Assembly (NCBI RefSeq): GCF_000317895.1
Contig: NC_019567.1
Coordinates: 1,302,001 to 1,366,000, forward strand
Direction of reading: 5' to 3'
Origin: Bdellovibrio bacteriovorus str. Tiberius
Lineage (GTDB): Bacteria; Bdellovibrionota; Bdellovibrionia; Bdellovibrionales; Bdellovibrionaceae
Length of the DNA: 64,000 bases
Position 1 is the first letter of the stretch. Each line of letters opens with the position of its first letter. Both the position numbers and the translations under genes were made by a program. Below are positions 9,633 through 17,937 of the stretch, piece after piece. The notes beneath the pieces were generated by a model. The model did not search any database, was not told where the DNA came from, and saw nothing but the letters and a program-made list of their open reading frames with translations.

Positions 9633-10220
9633 CTAGCGAGCCAGCCATTGGTGTTTCATTTTTCCCACGATTTCGGCTTCCAGATTGTCGCCACGGCGAA
9701 TAGGGCCGACCCCGGCCGGAGTGCCGGTCAAAAGCAGGTCACCGGGTTCGACCGGGAAGTGCTGACGCACGAATTCGATCAATTGTTCAAACCCGAAAAT
9801 CATCAGGTTGGTGTTCCCCATCTGACGGGTTTCGCCGTTGATTTTTAGAATAATTTCAAGGTTCTTTAGCTCTTCCAGATCATCCACCGGAAAGAACGCC
9901 GAAAGGGGAGTCGCCCCTTTGAAGCTTTTCGCCAAAGTCCAAGGGTGTCCCTTGGATTTCAACTGATTTTGCTTGTCCCGGTCGGTCAGATCCAGAGCGA
10001 TGCAAGCTTCATCGATTTGCAGGTTTTCATCAAACTGCAACGCCAGTTCCACCTCGTGATGAACCTCTTTCATCCAGGCGGGAACGACCAATTCTTTGGC
10101 GGCCAAAGTGGCGGTGCTTCCGGCTTTCAAAAAGATCATCGGTTCAGTCGGAACTTCGTTACCCAGTTCTTTGGCGTGTTCAGCATAGTTGCGGCCGACA
10201 GCCCAGATATTGCGAATCAT
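9633..10220 (-). CDS. Fumarylacetoacetate hydrolase family protein
   Basis: The 195-residue product begins with RNIWAVGRNYAEHAKELG and contains HHEVELALQ, DLTDRD and KSFKGATPLSAF, then GDLLLTGTPAGVGP near the C-terminus. These are signatures of the FAH catalytic domain (YcgM/FAHD1 type). The Glu pair in HHEVELA and the later Asp in DLTDRD are the usual metal ligands. Family members act as acylpyruvate hydrolases, oxaloacetate decarboxylases or related C-C hydrolases; the exact substrate cannot be read from sequence. The gene overlaps the upstream phosphatase gene by four bases (ATGA type), so the two are translationally coupled. Confidence 0.9.
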   Translation of the reverse strand: MIRNIWAVGRNYAEHAKELGNEVPTEPMIFLKAGSTATLAAKELVVPAWMKEVHHEVELALQFDENLQIDEACIALDLTDRDKQNQLKSKGHPWTLAKSFKGATPLSAFFPVDDLEELKNLEIILKINGETRQMGNTNLMIFGFEQLIEFVRQHFPVEPGDLLLTGTPAGVGPIRRGDNLEAEIVGKMKHQWLAR

Positions 10221-10711
10221 AGTTGAATCCTTTTCAGTTCGATGAATTCAAAAACGCCGTCGGAATTCACATGAAAACCAACGTGCTGGCAGGGACTCCA
10301 ATGGGAAAAATCAGCATCCGAAGAAAGATCCTTGTCAGCCGGTGCCACACCCATGGCTTCAACCACCCAGTCATAGTGGGAGCACATGAAAATGGTCGCC
10401 TCAGATTTGGTGGCGGCATTTTCCAGAAGCTTGCTGATGCGGTTGCGAAAATCACTCAGGGTTTCGTCGCCTTTTTGTTCTAGCAGTGCGTCCTGAGTGA
10501 TCAGGGGCAGGCCCAGATGTTGGGATAGGGGACGGAAGGTGCTGTGGGTGCGCTTTTTAGGGGAAACCCAAAGCTCCGTAGGACGCGGTAATTCCTCTTT
10601 AAGCACCTTGTCGAGCAGTTTGGAGGCTTGAGCATGTCCCTCGGCCGTGAGATCGGGGTCTCCGGAAAAATCCATGGCTTTCTGGGCGTGTCTAAAGACG
10701 TAGATCTTCAT
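10217..10711 (-). CDS. SixA-like histidine phosphatase
   Basis: The 164-residue protein starts MKIYVFRHAQKAMD, where RHA is the histidine phosphatase (phosphoglycerate mutase-like) motif in the shortened SixA form. The second catalytic His lies in MCSHYDWVVEAMG. SixA removes phosphate from phosphohistidine on HPt domains or PTS proteins; here the target is unknown. It is the first gene of a two-gene unit with the FAH-family gene, and is divergent from hslO with about 77 bases between the start codons, a space that should hold both promoters. Confidence 0.87.
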   Translation of the reverse strand: MKIYVFRHAQKAMDFSGDPDLTAEGHAQASKLLDKVLKEELPRPTELWVSPKKRTHSTFRPLSQHLGLPLITQDALLEQKGDETLSDFRNRISKLLENAATKSEATIFMCSHYDWVVEAMGVAPADKDLSSDADFSHWSPCQHVGFHVNSDGVFEFIELKRIQL

Positions 10712-10788
10712 TGCGGCGGGCTCTCTTCTGCTTGAAATTAAGGTCGTGCTTTGTTAGGGTCATTTTCCATAAAGTCCGGGAGTTTGTC

Positions 10789-11688
10789 ATGAGTAAAGAA
10801 CGAGTTCATCGCTTCGTATCCAAAGATCTGACTGTGCGTATTGCCGCAGTGAATGCGACTGAAGTCGTTCGACACATGCAGGGTCTGCAAAATACCTATC
10901 CATTGGCCACGGTGGCTGTGGGTCGCAGCATGGTGGGAGCTCTTTTGATGGCGGCTCAGCTTAAGGACGATCAAATGGTCGGCTTGCTTTTCCGCGGCAA
11001 CGGCCCGTTGGGAAGCATCTATGCCGAAGCGTCCTACAACGGACACGTGCGTGGTTACACCGCAAACCCGCAATATCAACCAGCTAACTATGACAATGGC
11101 TTGTCTTTGAAAGACGCCATCGGTATTGGGCTTTTGAGTGTGGCCCGACATCAGCCATTCCAAAAACAACCATTCCAGGGAACGGTTGAACTGGTCAGCG
11201 GAGAAATCGGGCAGGACATCGCCCACTATCTGCACCAGTCCCATCAAATCCGTTCTTTGGTTTCTTTGGGTGTATATCTGGACACTTACGGCAAAGTCCG
11301 TTCTGCTGGCGGCGTACTAATTGAAGTCATGCCCGGCGTGGACGAAGCCGTCGTGGAAAGAATCCAGAAAAACTACGAAGACAAAAAACCAAACATTTCC
11401 CAAATGCTTTTGGATGGCGCGACTGCCGAACAACTGCTGGCCCCGTTCATGGATGGCATCCCGTTTGAAGAAATCGAACACAAACCCGAAGTTGAATACT
11501 TCTGCCCATGCACCAAAGACCGCGTGATGCGCGCTTTGGAACTTTTGACGGTGGAAGACTTTGAAGACATGATCAAAAAAGCCGAACCAGTTCACGTGAC
11601 TTGTCAGGTTTGTGGTCGTCCTTACGAGGTTTCCATTCCAGAAGTGCAGGAGCTTAAAGACAAGCTTCACAAGGAATCCCTGCACTAG
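10789..11688 (+). CDS. hslO: Hsp33 redox-regulated chaperone
   Basis: Hsp33 is a cytoplasmic holdase switched on by oxidation and unfolding. The 299-residue protein has the usual N-terminal substrate domain (GNGPLGSIYAEA, NPQY, SGEIGQDIAHYL) and the C-terminal zinc switch, CPC in FCPCTKDRV and CQVC in CQVCGRPYEV, about thirty residues apart. I chose the ATG at 10789, which gives MSKERVHRFVSKD, the normal family N-terminus. An in-frame ATG at 10711 would add 26 residues with no family counterpart and overlaps the divergent gene. No strong ribosome site precedes 10789 (GTCCGGGAG is the nearest purine block). Confidence 0.96.
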   Translation: MSKERVHRFVSKDLTVRIAAVNATEVVRHMQGLQNTYPLATVAVGRSMVGALLMAAQLKDDQMVGLLFRGNGPLGSIYAEASYNGHVRGYTANPQYQPANYDNGLSLKDAIGIGLLSVARHQPFQKQPFQGTVELVSGEIGQDIAHYLHQSHQIRSLVSLGVYLDTYGKVRSAGGVLIEVMPGVDEAVVERIQKNYEDKKPNISQMLLDGATAEQLLAPFMDGIPFEEIEHKPEVEYFCPCTKDRVMRALELLTVEDFEDMIKKAEPVHVTCQVCGRPYEVSIPEVQELKDKLHKESLH

Positions 11689-11712
11689 TTTTTTTCGGGT
11701 GTCGCGGGGTTT

Positions 11713-11854
11713 GCCGGGCAGTAAGGCCTTGCCCGGCGCTACGGGCGGCACGGCATCCTGCCTCGTCGCTTCCACCTACGCCTTCGGCTACGGCGGAGGG
11801 CCATCCAGGCCCCGCGAAGGCCGCCCTCCGGCCAGGCAATTCCTTACTGCCCGA
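11713..11854. repeat. GC-rich palindromic repeat, family B, copy 1
   Basis: This roughly 142-bp element has terminal inverted repeats, GGGCAGTAAGG on the left and CCTTACTGCCC on the right. It contains two blocks of 28 bases, at 11746-11773 and 11795-11822, that occur in reverse complement at 12207-12234 and 12168-12195. It follows the hslO stop by about 25 bases. Family B is unrelated in sequence to family A. Confidence 0.75.
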
Positions 11855-12131
11855 CAAATCGGCTTCGATCAATTAGGGCAGGGGAACTTGGGAAGCTTCT
11901 CTTCAAGATCCACGCTTCAAAAACAAAACTTCAAAAGAAGAATTTCCACAAACTGACAATCGACGTCTGCGCCGCGAAGAAAAATTCAGTACAAACATAT
12001 TCAATGACTTCTTCCGCGCGAATGCGCATCTGCAAATAGAAAAGAATCTTAGAAATTAACGACGAACCCTTTCGAGGTCGCGCAGCGACTCTTCGAATTC
12101 TTTTTCTTAAATGTTCCTTGGTAGTTACGAA
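11855..12131. other. Spacer between two inverted family B repeats
   Basis: This 277-base stretch between the two inverted repeat copies has no supported gene. On the minus strand a short open frame near 12060-12110 reads EFEESLRDLERVRR and then stops; it could be decayed coding sequence, but it is too short to call. Longer open frames here run into the GC-rich repeats and are compositional artefacts. Confidence 0.4.
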
Positions 12132-12270
12132 ATTGGGAACAAGGCCGGGGAAGCCCGGCCGGAGTTCGGCCTTCGCGGGGCCTGGATGGCCCTCCCACCG
12201 CAGGTGGGAAGCGACGAGGCAGGATGCCGTGCCGAACGGAGCGCCGGGATTCACCGGCCTTGCTCCCAAT
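12132..12270. repeat. GC-rich palindromic repeat, family B, copy 2 (inverted)
   Basis: The ends ATTGGGAACAAGGCCGG (12132-12148) and CCGGCCTTGCTCCCAAT (12254-12270) are inverted repeats with one mismatch in 17. The core is the reverse complement of copy 1, with two exact 28-base blocks flanking a short variable hairpin, CCCACCGCAGGTGGG. The terminal repeats differ from those of copy 1, so the element looks modular: a conserved core with exchangeable ends. Confidence 0.75.
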
Positions 12271-12310
12271 CCCCGCATCCCGCACGGACCATCACCAGAA
12301 CGAAAAGGAA

Positions 12311-14506
12311 TTAGAAGAGCGAATCTCCCCAGTCGATGAGCGTGGAGTTGATCCACCCAATCTTTTCCTGGGCCGTGATTCTTCGGCCTTTACTGATATA
12401 GTCCAGGGCTTCTTTGCGCATTTCTAGTGCGGTGGGGCCATGCAAAATCAACACTCCGCTTTCGGTGTCGTGAATGAAGCTTCGGCGGTTCATGTTGACG
12501 CTGCTGATGAAGCTTAGCTTTTTGTCGATCACCAGGATTTTCGAGTGCATGATCGAATTTGGCTGAGTCCACTCGAAGATTTCCACGTTTTTCAAATGGC
12601 GGTTGATGCCTTGTTTGTTCACGTCTTCGGCGATCTTTGGTGTGCCATCGCCCGCCAGATGAATACGGGTGATGATCTTTACTTTTACTTTGCGTTGAAC
12701 GGCGCGGTCCAACGCTGCGCTGATTGCCACGGACGGGCGGAAGTAGGGCGTGGTCAACAGCAGTTCAGACTGGGCTGAATCAATCATGTCGATATAGAAT
12801 TTTTCCAGCTGATAGCCGTCAAAGTAAGGCATCGAAGTGATGTGTCGAACCAGAGGTGCGGCATAAGGAAGTGAGCGCAGGCGCGTGACCTGATCTGCGG
12901 TGGCTTCTTTAGGCACGTTGATGTTTGTGGATCGGTGGCGCTGGGTTTCTGGATCACGCATCCAGAAGGCCAGCATCTGGGCCATCACGGATTTTACGAA
13001 TGCATAACCGCGGATTTCGATTTCGAAATCGTCATAGTAAACATAAGCCTCTTCGCCGTCGCCGTAGTTCTTCAGGTATTTGTAGGCCTTATAGAAAGGC
13101 GTGTCGCTGAAGATATAGGAATCACGAATGTTGCGACCACCGGTGATCAGGAAGCTGTCTTTGGTGTTGGTGCTGGAATGACCAATGATCAGTTTCGTGT
13201 GATTCACACGGTGGAACTTGTCAAACCAGCCGCCGTTGTTTTCATCAGACAGTACATATTTATAATACTGCACTTTGATGTTCGGAAGGCCCTGTTGCAA
13301 GCGATCCAGAATCGCTTTGTCTTTTTTAGTCATGGTCACTTCAGGAACCAGAATGCGAATTTGTGTTCCTTGCTGCCCGTGATAGCGTAGAGCGCTGGAC
13401 AGCACCATGCCATAGAAATCCGCCGAGAAATTCAAAGAAGAAACCCAGATGATGTCAAACTTCGGAGCTTTCGAAAAATCCAGCTCTGCCAACGGGTTCT
13501 TGTTGTTGAAGTCCTTGCGGCTCAGCGGGGAGCCGGTCAGTGCCAGGATCTTTTGATTGATCGACACATAGGGATCACGCAAGTTCACAAGTTTATCGAA
13601 AGTCTGCGGGCAGGTTGTATAGTTGAAATCCTGCTTCCAGAAGAACGCGGTCGCGTCGTTACCGAAGTTTCCGTCGGGACGAGCACAGATGTCGATCTGA
13701 TTTGTCAGTTTGATCCACTCTTTAGAGGCGCGCCCCAGATCCACCAGTTGTACACCGTTGGTCCACGTTTTTGATTTTTCTGGATCGTAGAAGGACAGTC
13801 GGCAATAGTTTACTCGGGGAGTGAACTTCACCCGTACCCTCTGGCCGTTTTCCTGATTGTAGTACCAGTTGAATTCATAGACGCGGCTTTGCTGTTCACT
13901 TGAAAAGATCCAGCCTCCCGGGTGAATGATGTCACCATCGCATTCAAGGCGTGCCTTCAGAAACTTCTTTCGTGTGTTTTTTTCTTCGCGGAAAGGAGAG
14001 TCCGGTACGGGAATATCATTTTCAAAACGCAAGATATAGGTGCCATAAAACTGATGTTCGATGGGAAATGATCCTTGATGTGATGATCCGAACTTAAAAT
14101 CATCCATCGAACGGATTCTTAGAACCTCTTCTTTTTCAAACAGACGCGGGCGGAAGGTGGCTTCAAACCACGGACCCAGGCCGGACCATTCACGCAGATA
14201 AAGTTTTGAGGACAGCTGGCTGATTTCGGCGTTGCGTTCACTGAGCAAGGCTTCTACGCGGGGCCAGTTTTCATTGGCGTGATCGAGGTCTTTTTGGAAT
14301 TTCGCGTTTTGCTGGCCTTTTTGGAAAAGTTCCTGGTTGTATTTCCAGTCCTTGTTCCAATAACGGGAAAGCTCGACGTCGATTTCCTGAATGCGGTTGG
14401 CGCGTTCATCGTCATACATAACAGAGCTCGGTGCGCGCTGCGGGCCCGTGCATGAAGTCAGTAATGTTATGGCCAGTGCAAGGCCTCCCAAGAGCTTATT
14501 CATCAA
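12311..14506 (-). CDS. Phospholipase D-like lipoprotein (cardiolipin synthase-like)
   Basis: The 731-residue product has a lipoprotein signal peptide, MMNKLLGGLALAITLLTSC, with lipidation near Cys19. The C-terminal half carries two HKD-type motifs of the phospholipase D superfamily. The second, MHSKILVIDKKLSFISSVN, is canonical (H-x-K-x4-D). The first, NHTKLIIGH continuing to KDSFLITGGRN, has the His and Lys but about seven extra residues before the Asp, an unusual spacing. The closest named relatives are ClsC/YmdC-like enzymes that transfer phosphatidyl groups; nuclease or lipase activity is also possible in this superfamily. A membrane-anchored enzyme of this kind could act on self or prey lipids (inference). 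No terminator is obvious downstream, where the family B repeats begin. Confidence 0.88.
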   Translation of the reverse strand: MMNKLLGGLALAITLLTSCTGPQRAPSSVMYDDERANRIQEIDVELSRYWNKDWKYNQELFQKGQQNAKFQKDLDHANENWPRVEALLSERNAEISQLSSKLYLREWSGLGPWFEATFRPRLFEKEEVLRIRSMDDFKFGSSHQGSFPIEHQFYGTYILRFENDIPVPDSPFREEKNTRKKFLKARLECDGDIIHPGGWIFSSEQQSRVYEFNWYYNQENGQRVRVKFTPRVNYCRLSFYDPEKSKTWTNGVQLVDLGRASKEWIKLTNQIDICARPDGNFGNDATAFFWKQDFNYTTCPQTFDKLVNLRDPYVSINQKILALTGSPLSRKDFNNKNPLAELDFSKAPKFDIIWVSSLNFSADFYGMVLSSALRYHGQQGTQIRILVPEVTMTKKDKAILDRLQQGLPNIKVQYYKYVLSDENNGGWFDKFHRVNHTKLIIGHSSTNTKDSFLITGGRNIRDSYIFSDTPFYKAYKYLKNYGDGEEAYVYYDDFEIEIRGYAFVKSVMAQMLAFWMRDPETQRHRSTNINVPKEATADQVTRLRSLPYAAPLVRHITSMPYFDGYQLEKFYIDMIDSAQSELLLTTPYFRPSVAISAALDRAVQRKVKVKIITRIHLAGDGTPKIAEDVNKQGINRHLKNVEIFEWTQPNSIMHSKILVIDKKLSFISSVNMNRRSFIHDTESGVLILHGPTALEMRKEALDYISKGRRITAQEKIGWINSTLIDWGDSLF

Positions 14507-14666
14507 GTACTAAAACGGCTCGTCACAGCGAAAAGTTAACGATTTTCCTTAAGAAATTTCCAAAAATTAACAACGACCCGGTTTCGTCTCCTGTTAAAAG
14601 TTTATACAGGTCCCTGGGGGTTTTGGTTGAGGGCAGGGCGGACCGGGCTTTGCTTGTGTTTAAGGT

Positions 14667-15863
14667 ATGGAAAACACAAGAGCTTCGTCTCAAAATGAGA
14701 TCCCCGTGAAATGGCTGTCGGTCTTTGTGATCGTAAGTCTGGTGGTCGCCGTACTTAGTTTCGGCTACGAAGTTCATCGTGCCAAGGATTCTGTCCGTCA
14801 GTATGTTGGGATCTGGGAAGACGACATCGCCCGCGCCAAATTATTCCAAGGCGACCCAACCCTGCAAAATAAGATTCTGAAGCAGCTTAAAGAAGTTCAC
14901 ACCGCTGTTGTGAAAAGTGAAGTTCAGAACCCTGAATCTTTGCAGTGTCTGGTTTCCACTGAAGTTCCAATCACTTTGAATTCTTTGCCGGCCGGTAAAA
15001 TGGCGGTGTGTTTTGGTCCGTCTGAACTGGCGGTCAAAGCGCTGACTTCACCGGTCTTCATGCTGGGTGTGGTGCTGGGTTTGATCCTGCTGGGCTTTGG
15101 CTATCGCCGTGAATTCCTGGCAAGATTGCACGAACAAAAACTTGAATCCGAACTGGCTCGCAATAAGGAAATTTCTGAGATCTCGCGCCAGGTGGCCCAT
15201 GACATCCGTGGTCCTTTGATGGCTCTGACGACTTTAAGTCAGTTGTCCCATGATATGAGCTCTGAAAAGAAAGAACTGTTTGATCACGCTGTGGCTCGCA
15301 TCAAGGGCATTGCCGAAGACCTGCTGGCCAAGGGCCGCAAACAAAATGCAGGATCCAGTGTTCCCGCCGTTAAAACATCACAGCAGGATCTGACGACCTT
15401 GATGGATTCTTTGTTGAAAGAATATCGTTTCTCGCATCCTTCTGTGAATTTCACATGGCACAAGCACATTCATTCCGATACGGTGAAAGTGAATCTGGAA
15501 TCCGTGAAAGTCCAGCGTGTGGTCAGCAACCTGCTGAACAATGCCCTGGAAGCGTTGCCGGAATCAGAGGCCTCGATCAATCTGACATTGATGGAGCGTC
15601 AGGATCACTGGCTGCTTCAGATCATGGACAATGGCAGTGGCATTCCAGAGGACATTTTGCCAAAACTGGCTCAAGAAGGCGTGAGCTTCGGCAAAGACAA
15701 CGGCAATGGACTGGGTCTGTATGATGCCAAGAAAACCCTGGAATCTGTGGGCGGTGACCTGCAGATTCGTTCCCGCGTCGGTGTGGGGACCCAGGTGATT
15801 CTGCGATTCCCCAAGACGGTCGAGGCGGGGCTTGACCGCGCGGTGGCGACTCATCATCCTTAA
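14667..15863 (+). CDS. Membrane-bound sensor histidine kinase
   Basis: The 398-residue protein has a transmembrane segment at about 14-33, a periplasmic part of about 95 residues and a second transmembrane segment at about 130-146. The H-box is SRQVAHDIRGPLMAL with the phospho-accepting His near 178. The N-box is VVSNLLNNALEALP, followed by DNGSGIP and GNGLGLY of the ATP-binding domain. There is no HAMP or PAS domain and no response regulator next door, so it is an orphan kinase in this window. It is followed after three bases by a second plus-strand gene, which suggests cotranscription. An AAGG lies only two bases before the ATG, so the ribosome site is poor. Confidence 0.93.
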   Translation: MENTRASSQNEIPVKWLSVFVIVSLVVAVLSFGYEVHRAKDSVRQYVGIWEDDIARAKLFQGDPTLQNKILKQLKEVHTAVVKSEVQNPESLQCLVSTEVPITLNSLPAGKMAVCFGPSELAVKALTSPVFMLGVVLGLILLGFGYRREFLARLHEQKLESELARNKEISEISRQVAHDIRGPLMALTTLSQLSHDMSSEKKELFDHAVARIKGIAEDLLAKGRKQNAGSSVPAVKTSQQDLTTLMDSLLKEYRFSHPSVNFTWHKHIHSDTVKVNLESVKVQRVVSNLLNNALEALPESEASINLTLMERQDHWLLQIMDNGSGIPEDILPKLAQEGVSFGKDNGNGLGLYDAKKTLESVGGDLQIRSRVGVGTQVILRFPKTVEAGLDRAVATHHP

Positions 15864-15866
15864 TCC

Positions 15867-16532
15867 ATGTACCGCACATGGAAATATCTCGTCGTAAAAA
15901 ATGAACAGGATTTGAAAAACTGGGCGCGCCTGCAACGGCTGGCAAGGCATCGCGGGCTTCCGGGCTTTTTGATGGTCGTTGTTTTTGCGGCCTGTGCCCT
16001 GATCAGTCTGGGACTGGCCGGTTTCTTTGGGATGATGGCTTATTCCCATCAGCTGCCGATGTGGTCTTCGGTGGGAAGTGCGCTGGCGATGCTGCTTTTG
16101 GCGGGAACTTTCGTGTTTGGCTCTCGCGTGTTTTTGCGCGAGCGGCAGATGGATGTTTTAAGAAAATTTCTGCGTCATCCGGACAGTGGCAGCTTCGTTG
16201 TCGGCAAACTGACTTCTTTCAATTATGTGGCGGGCGATAGCCGCAAGCTTTCGCGCTATTTCGTGGAAGGGGAAGCGGAAGGCCCACAAGGGCAGACTTT
16301 GTTTGTCGGGGAATTCTTTGATGCCGACATCTGGCCCTTCACCACGGAAGAAGGCGACCGTCAGATTCAAAAAGACGATGACTGGTATGACCTGAAGGGC
16401 AAACGCAGAACTTTGCCGATTCCTGCTTATTTTATCTGTGAGACGAATGATCCCAAAATCGGGGTGTTGGTGGGCATCGATCAGGCGTTGCTGAATGATG
16501 CCCTGAAGCGCAGTGAAATGAAGACTGTCTAG
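15867..16532 (+). CDS. Membrane protein of unknown function
   Basis: The 221-residue product begins MYRTWKYLVVKNEQDLKNW. Two hydrophobic segments lie at about 34-58 and 66-85, followed by a soluble domain of some 130 residues with no motif I recognise. The gene starts three bases after the kinase stop codon and is probably in the same operon, so a role as accessory to the kinase is possible but not shown. Its stop codon overlaps by a few bases the stop codon of the convergent gene at 16529. Confidence 0.75.
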   Translation: MYRTWKYLVVKNEQDLKNWARLQRLARHRGLPGFLMVVVFAACALISLGLAGFFGMMAYSHQLPMWSSVGSALAMLLLAGTFVFGSRVFLRERQMDVLRKFLRHPDSGSFVVGKLTSFNYVAGDSRKLSRYFVEGEAEGPQGQTLFVGEFFDADIWPFTTEEGDRQIQKDDDWYDLKGKRRTLPIPAYFICETNDPKIGVLVGIDQALLNDALKRSEMKTV

Positions 16533-17434
16533 TTGTCGATCTCGATTCCCAGAACATTTTCGATGGTCTTTTCGTAAATGTCTTTTTTCTTGGCTTTGAC
16601 CGGAGCCGTTTCGCGACGGCGTTCGCTGCCAGCACTTGTCGGGAAGGCTGCAAACAGATCGCGCTCTTTGCCGTCCGCGGTGATTTCAAACTTAAATTCA
16701 CGGTCTTTGCAAATTGCCACCAAGGAAGCGCTGCCACTGAAGGTTTTTGCCGCCGTGATTTGCAGTTCGCTGATATTTAAAGTCGTGATTTTGATTTTCA
16801 GATCCTGTTCGCGCGGGTTTTCGATGTTTTCAATCGCGCAGGGGAAGGTCAGCAAAGTCGGATTCTGATGACTTGCAAACACCCGGGCAGGGAAGGACGG
16901 TTCTTGTGGATTGGTGCCGGTGAATTTCATTTCACTGACCACCAGGCCCCACGGGTTTTCCAAACTGCGTTCCGTGGTGTTCAGACGGATCTGAGTTGTG
17001 GCGAACAGTTGGTTTTTTTGCGTGTCTTCGGTGATCTGAAGTTGCAGCAGGGCCTTATAGCTGCCATCCGCCAGCAATTTCAAGCTGATCAGGCGTCCGA
17101 TCTGGGACATGTTTTTCTGCTGCACTTTTTCACGCAGACGGCTGACTTCGCGGATGCGTTCTTCGCCCAGTTTAGGTGCCATCAAAAACGCCAGCGACGT
17201 TTGCGATTGCCAGAAGTTGTTAGAGTCATAGTTGAAGAAGCGTTCCAGGTACTGGCGCAGGAAGGTCATGCGTTCCATTTCGCCCATCTGGATATTCTGC
17301 AGGGATTCTTTCCCGGCATCAATGGTCACGGCAACAACACGCGGATTGTTCTTAAGCTGCCAGTATAGATAAGTGACGACTGAAGCCCATATCACTGAAG
17401 TGGCCAGCAGTACCGACAAGACCCGCGTTTTCAT
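16529..17434 (-). CDS. TraE/VirB8-like single-pass membrane protein
   Basis: The 301-residue protein has one N-terminal membrane anchor (about 5-27) and a periplasmic domain. The segment FLRQYLERFFNYDSNNFWQS, then LREKVQQKNMSQ, then WGLVVSEMKFT, resembles in layout the TraE family of F-type conjugation proteins and the VirB8 fold. This is pattern recognition, not a proven match. A basic C-terminal tail follows (RRRETAPVKAKKKD). Its start codon shares one base with the stop codon of the lipoprotein gene upstream (TAATG), so the two are coupled. No other type IV secretion genes are in the window. Confidence 0.6.
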   Translation of the reverse strand: MKTRVLSVLLATSVIWASVVTYLYWQLKNNPRVVAVTIDAGKESLQNIQMGEMERMTFLRQYLERFFNYDSNNFWQSQTSLAFLMAPKLGEERIREVSRLREKVQQKNMSQIGRLISLKLLADGSYKALLQLQITEDTQKNQLFATTQIRLNTTERSLENPWGLVVSEMKFTGTNPQEPSFPARVFASHQNPTLLTFPCAIENIENPREQDLKIKITTLNISELQITAAKTFSGSASLVAICKDREFKFEITADGKERDLFAAFPTSAGSERRRETAPVKAKKKDIYEKTIENVLGIEIDN

Positions 17435-17898
17435 TATTCACCTTTTTCCAAAGGGAGGATTTCGATCATCTGATCGCGGTGGTATTTTTTGTTTGGGCCT
17501 TCATCAACCCACTGGTCGATTTTGTAAAGTTTGATTTTGGCTTTGCCGCTTTGGAAGTATTTTTTGTCGGCTTTGCCGGTGGTTTCTTTCAGCAACGTCG
17601 CAGGCCCGTTCTGGAAGAAATCCAGTTGTGCCTTCATCTTTTCAGTTTCAAGGCGCATCAGTTCCATGTCTTTTTCGTCGTTATAATAGTAATTGGCAGC
17701 CACAGCCGAAACGACACCCAAAATCCCACCCCAGTAAAGGGCATGCAGTTCAGGACGTTCATCTTCAGGGGCGGTGGCAGCACCCAGCGCGGCACCCACA
17801 CCGATACCGACACCGGTGGCAGCCAGACGGCTTTTTTGGTTGGTGGCACAGGCAGACATCAGCAGGCAGAATCCAAGAAGCAAACACATTGATTTCAT
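17434..17898 (-). CDS. Small lipoprotein with glycine-rich segment
   Basis: Starting at the ATG at 17898 the product has 154 residues and a lipoprotein signal MKSMCLLLGFCLLMSAC, lipidated near Cys17. An upstream in-frame start would push the signal peptide inward and is less likely. A hydrophobic Gly/Ala segment follows (VGIGVGAALGAATAP), then a second hydrophobic stretch and a charged helix (MRLETEKMKAQLDF). The stop codon overlaps the start of the TraE-like gene, suggesting that the two form an envelope complex (inference). Function not recognised. Confidence 0.7.
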   Translation of the reverse strand: MKSMCLLLGFCLLMSACATNQKSRLAATGVGIGVGAALGAATAPEDERPELHALYWGGILGVVSAVAANYYYNDEKDMELMRLETEKMKAQLDFFQNGPATLLKETTGKADKKYFQSGKAKIKLYKIDQWVDEGPNKKYHRDQMIEILPLEKGE

Positions 17899-17937
17899 GT
17901 AACCAATGTTAAGTTTAAAACCGGGATCAGGCAAACC

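Noticed and set aside
10711-10788. Upstream extension of hslO
   Set aside because: Adds 26 residues with no Hsp33 counterpart; MSKERVHRF at 10789 is the family N-terminus.
11612-12356. Several open frames across the GC-rich repeats (both strands)
   Set aside because: They read through repeat units in several frames, giving the same low-complexity peptides; not genes.
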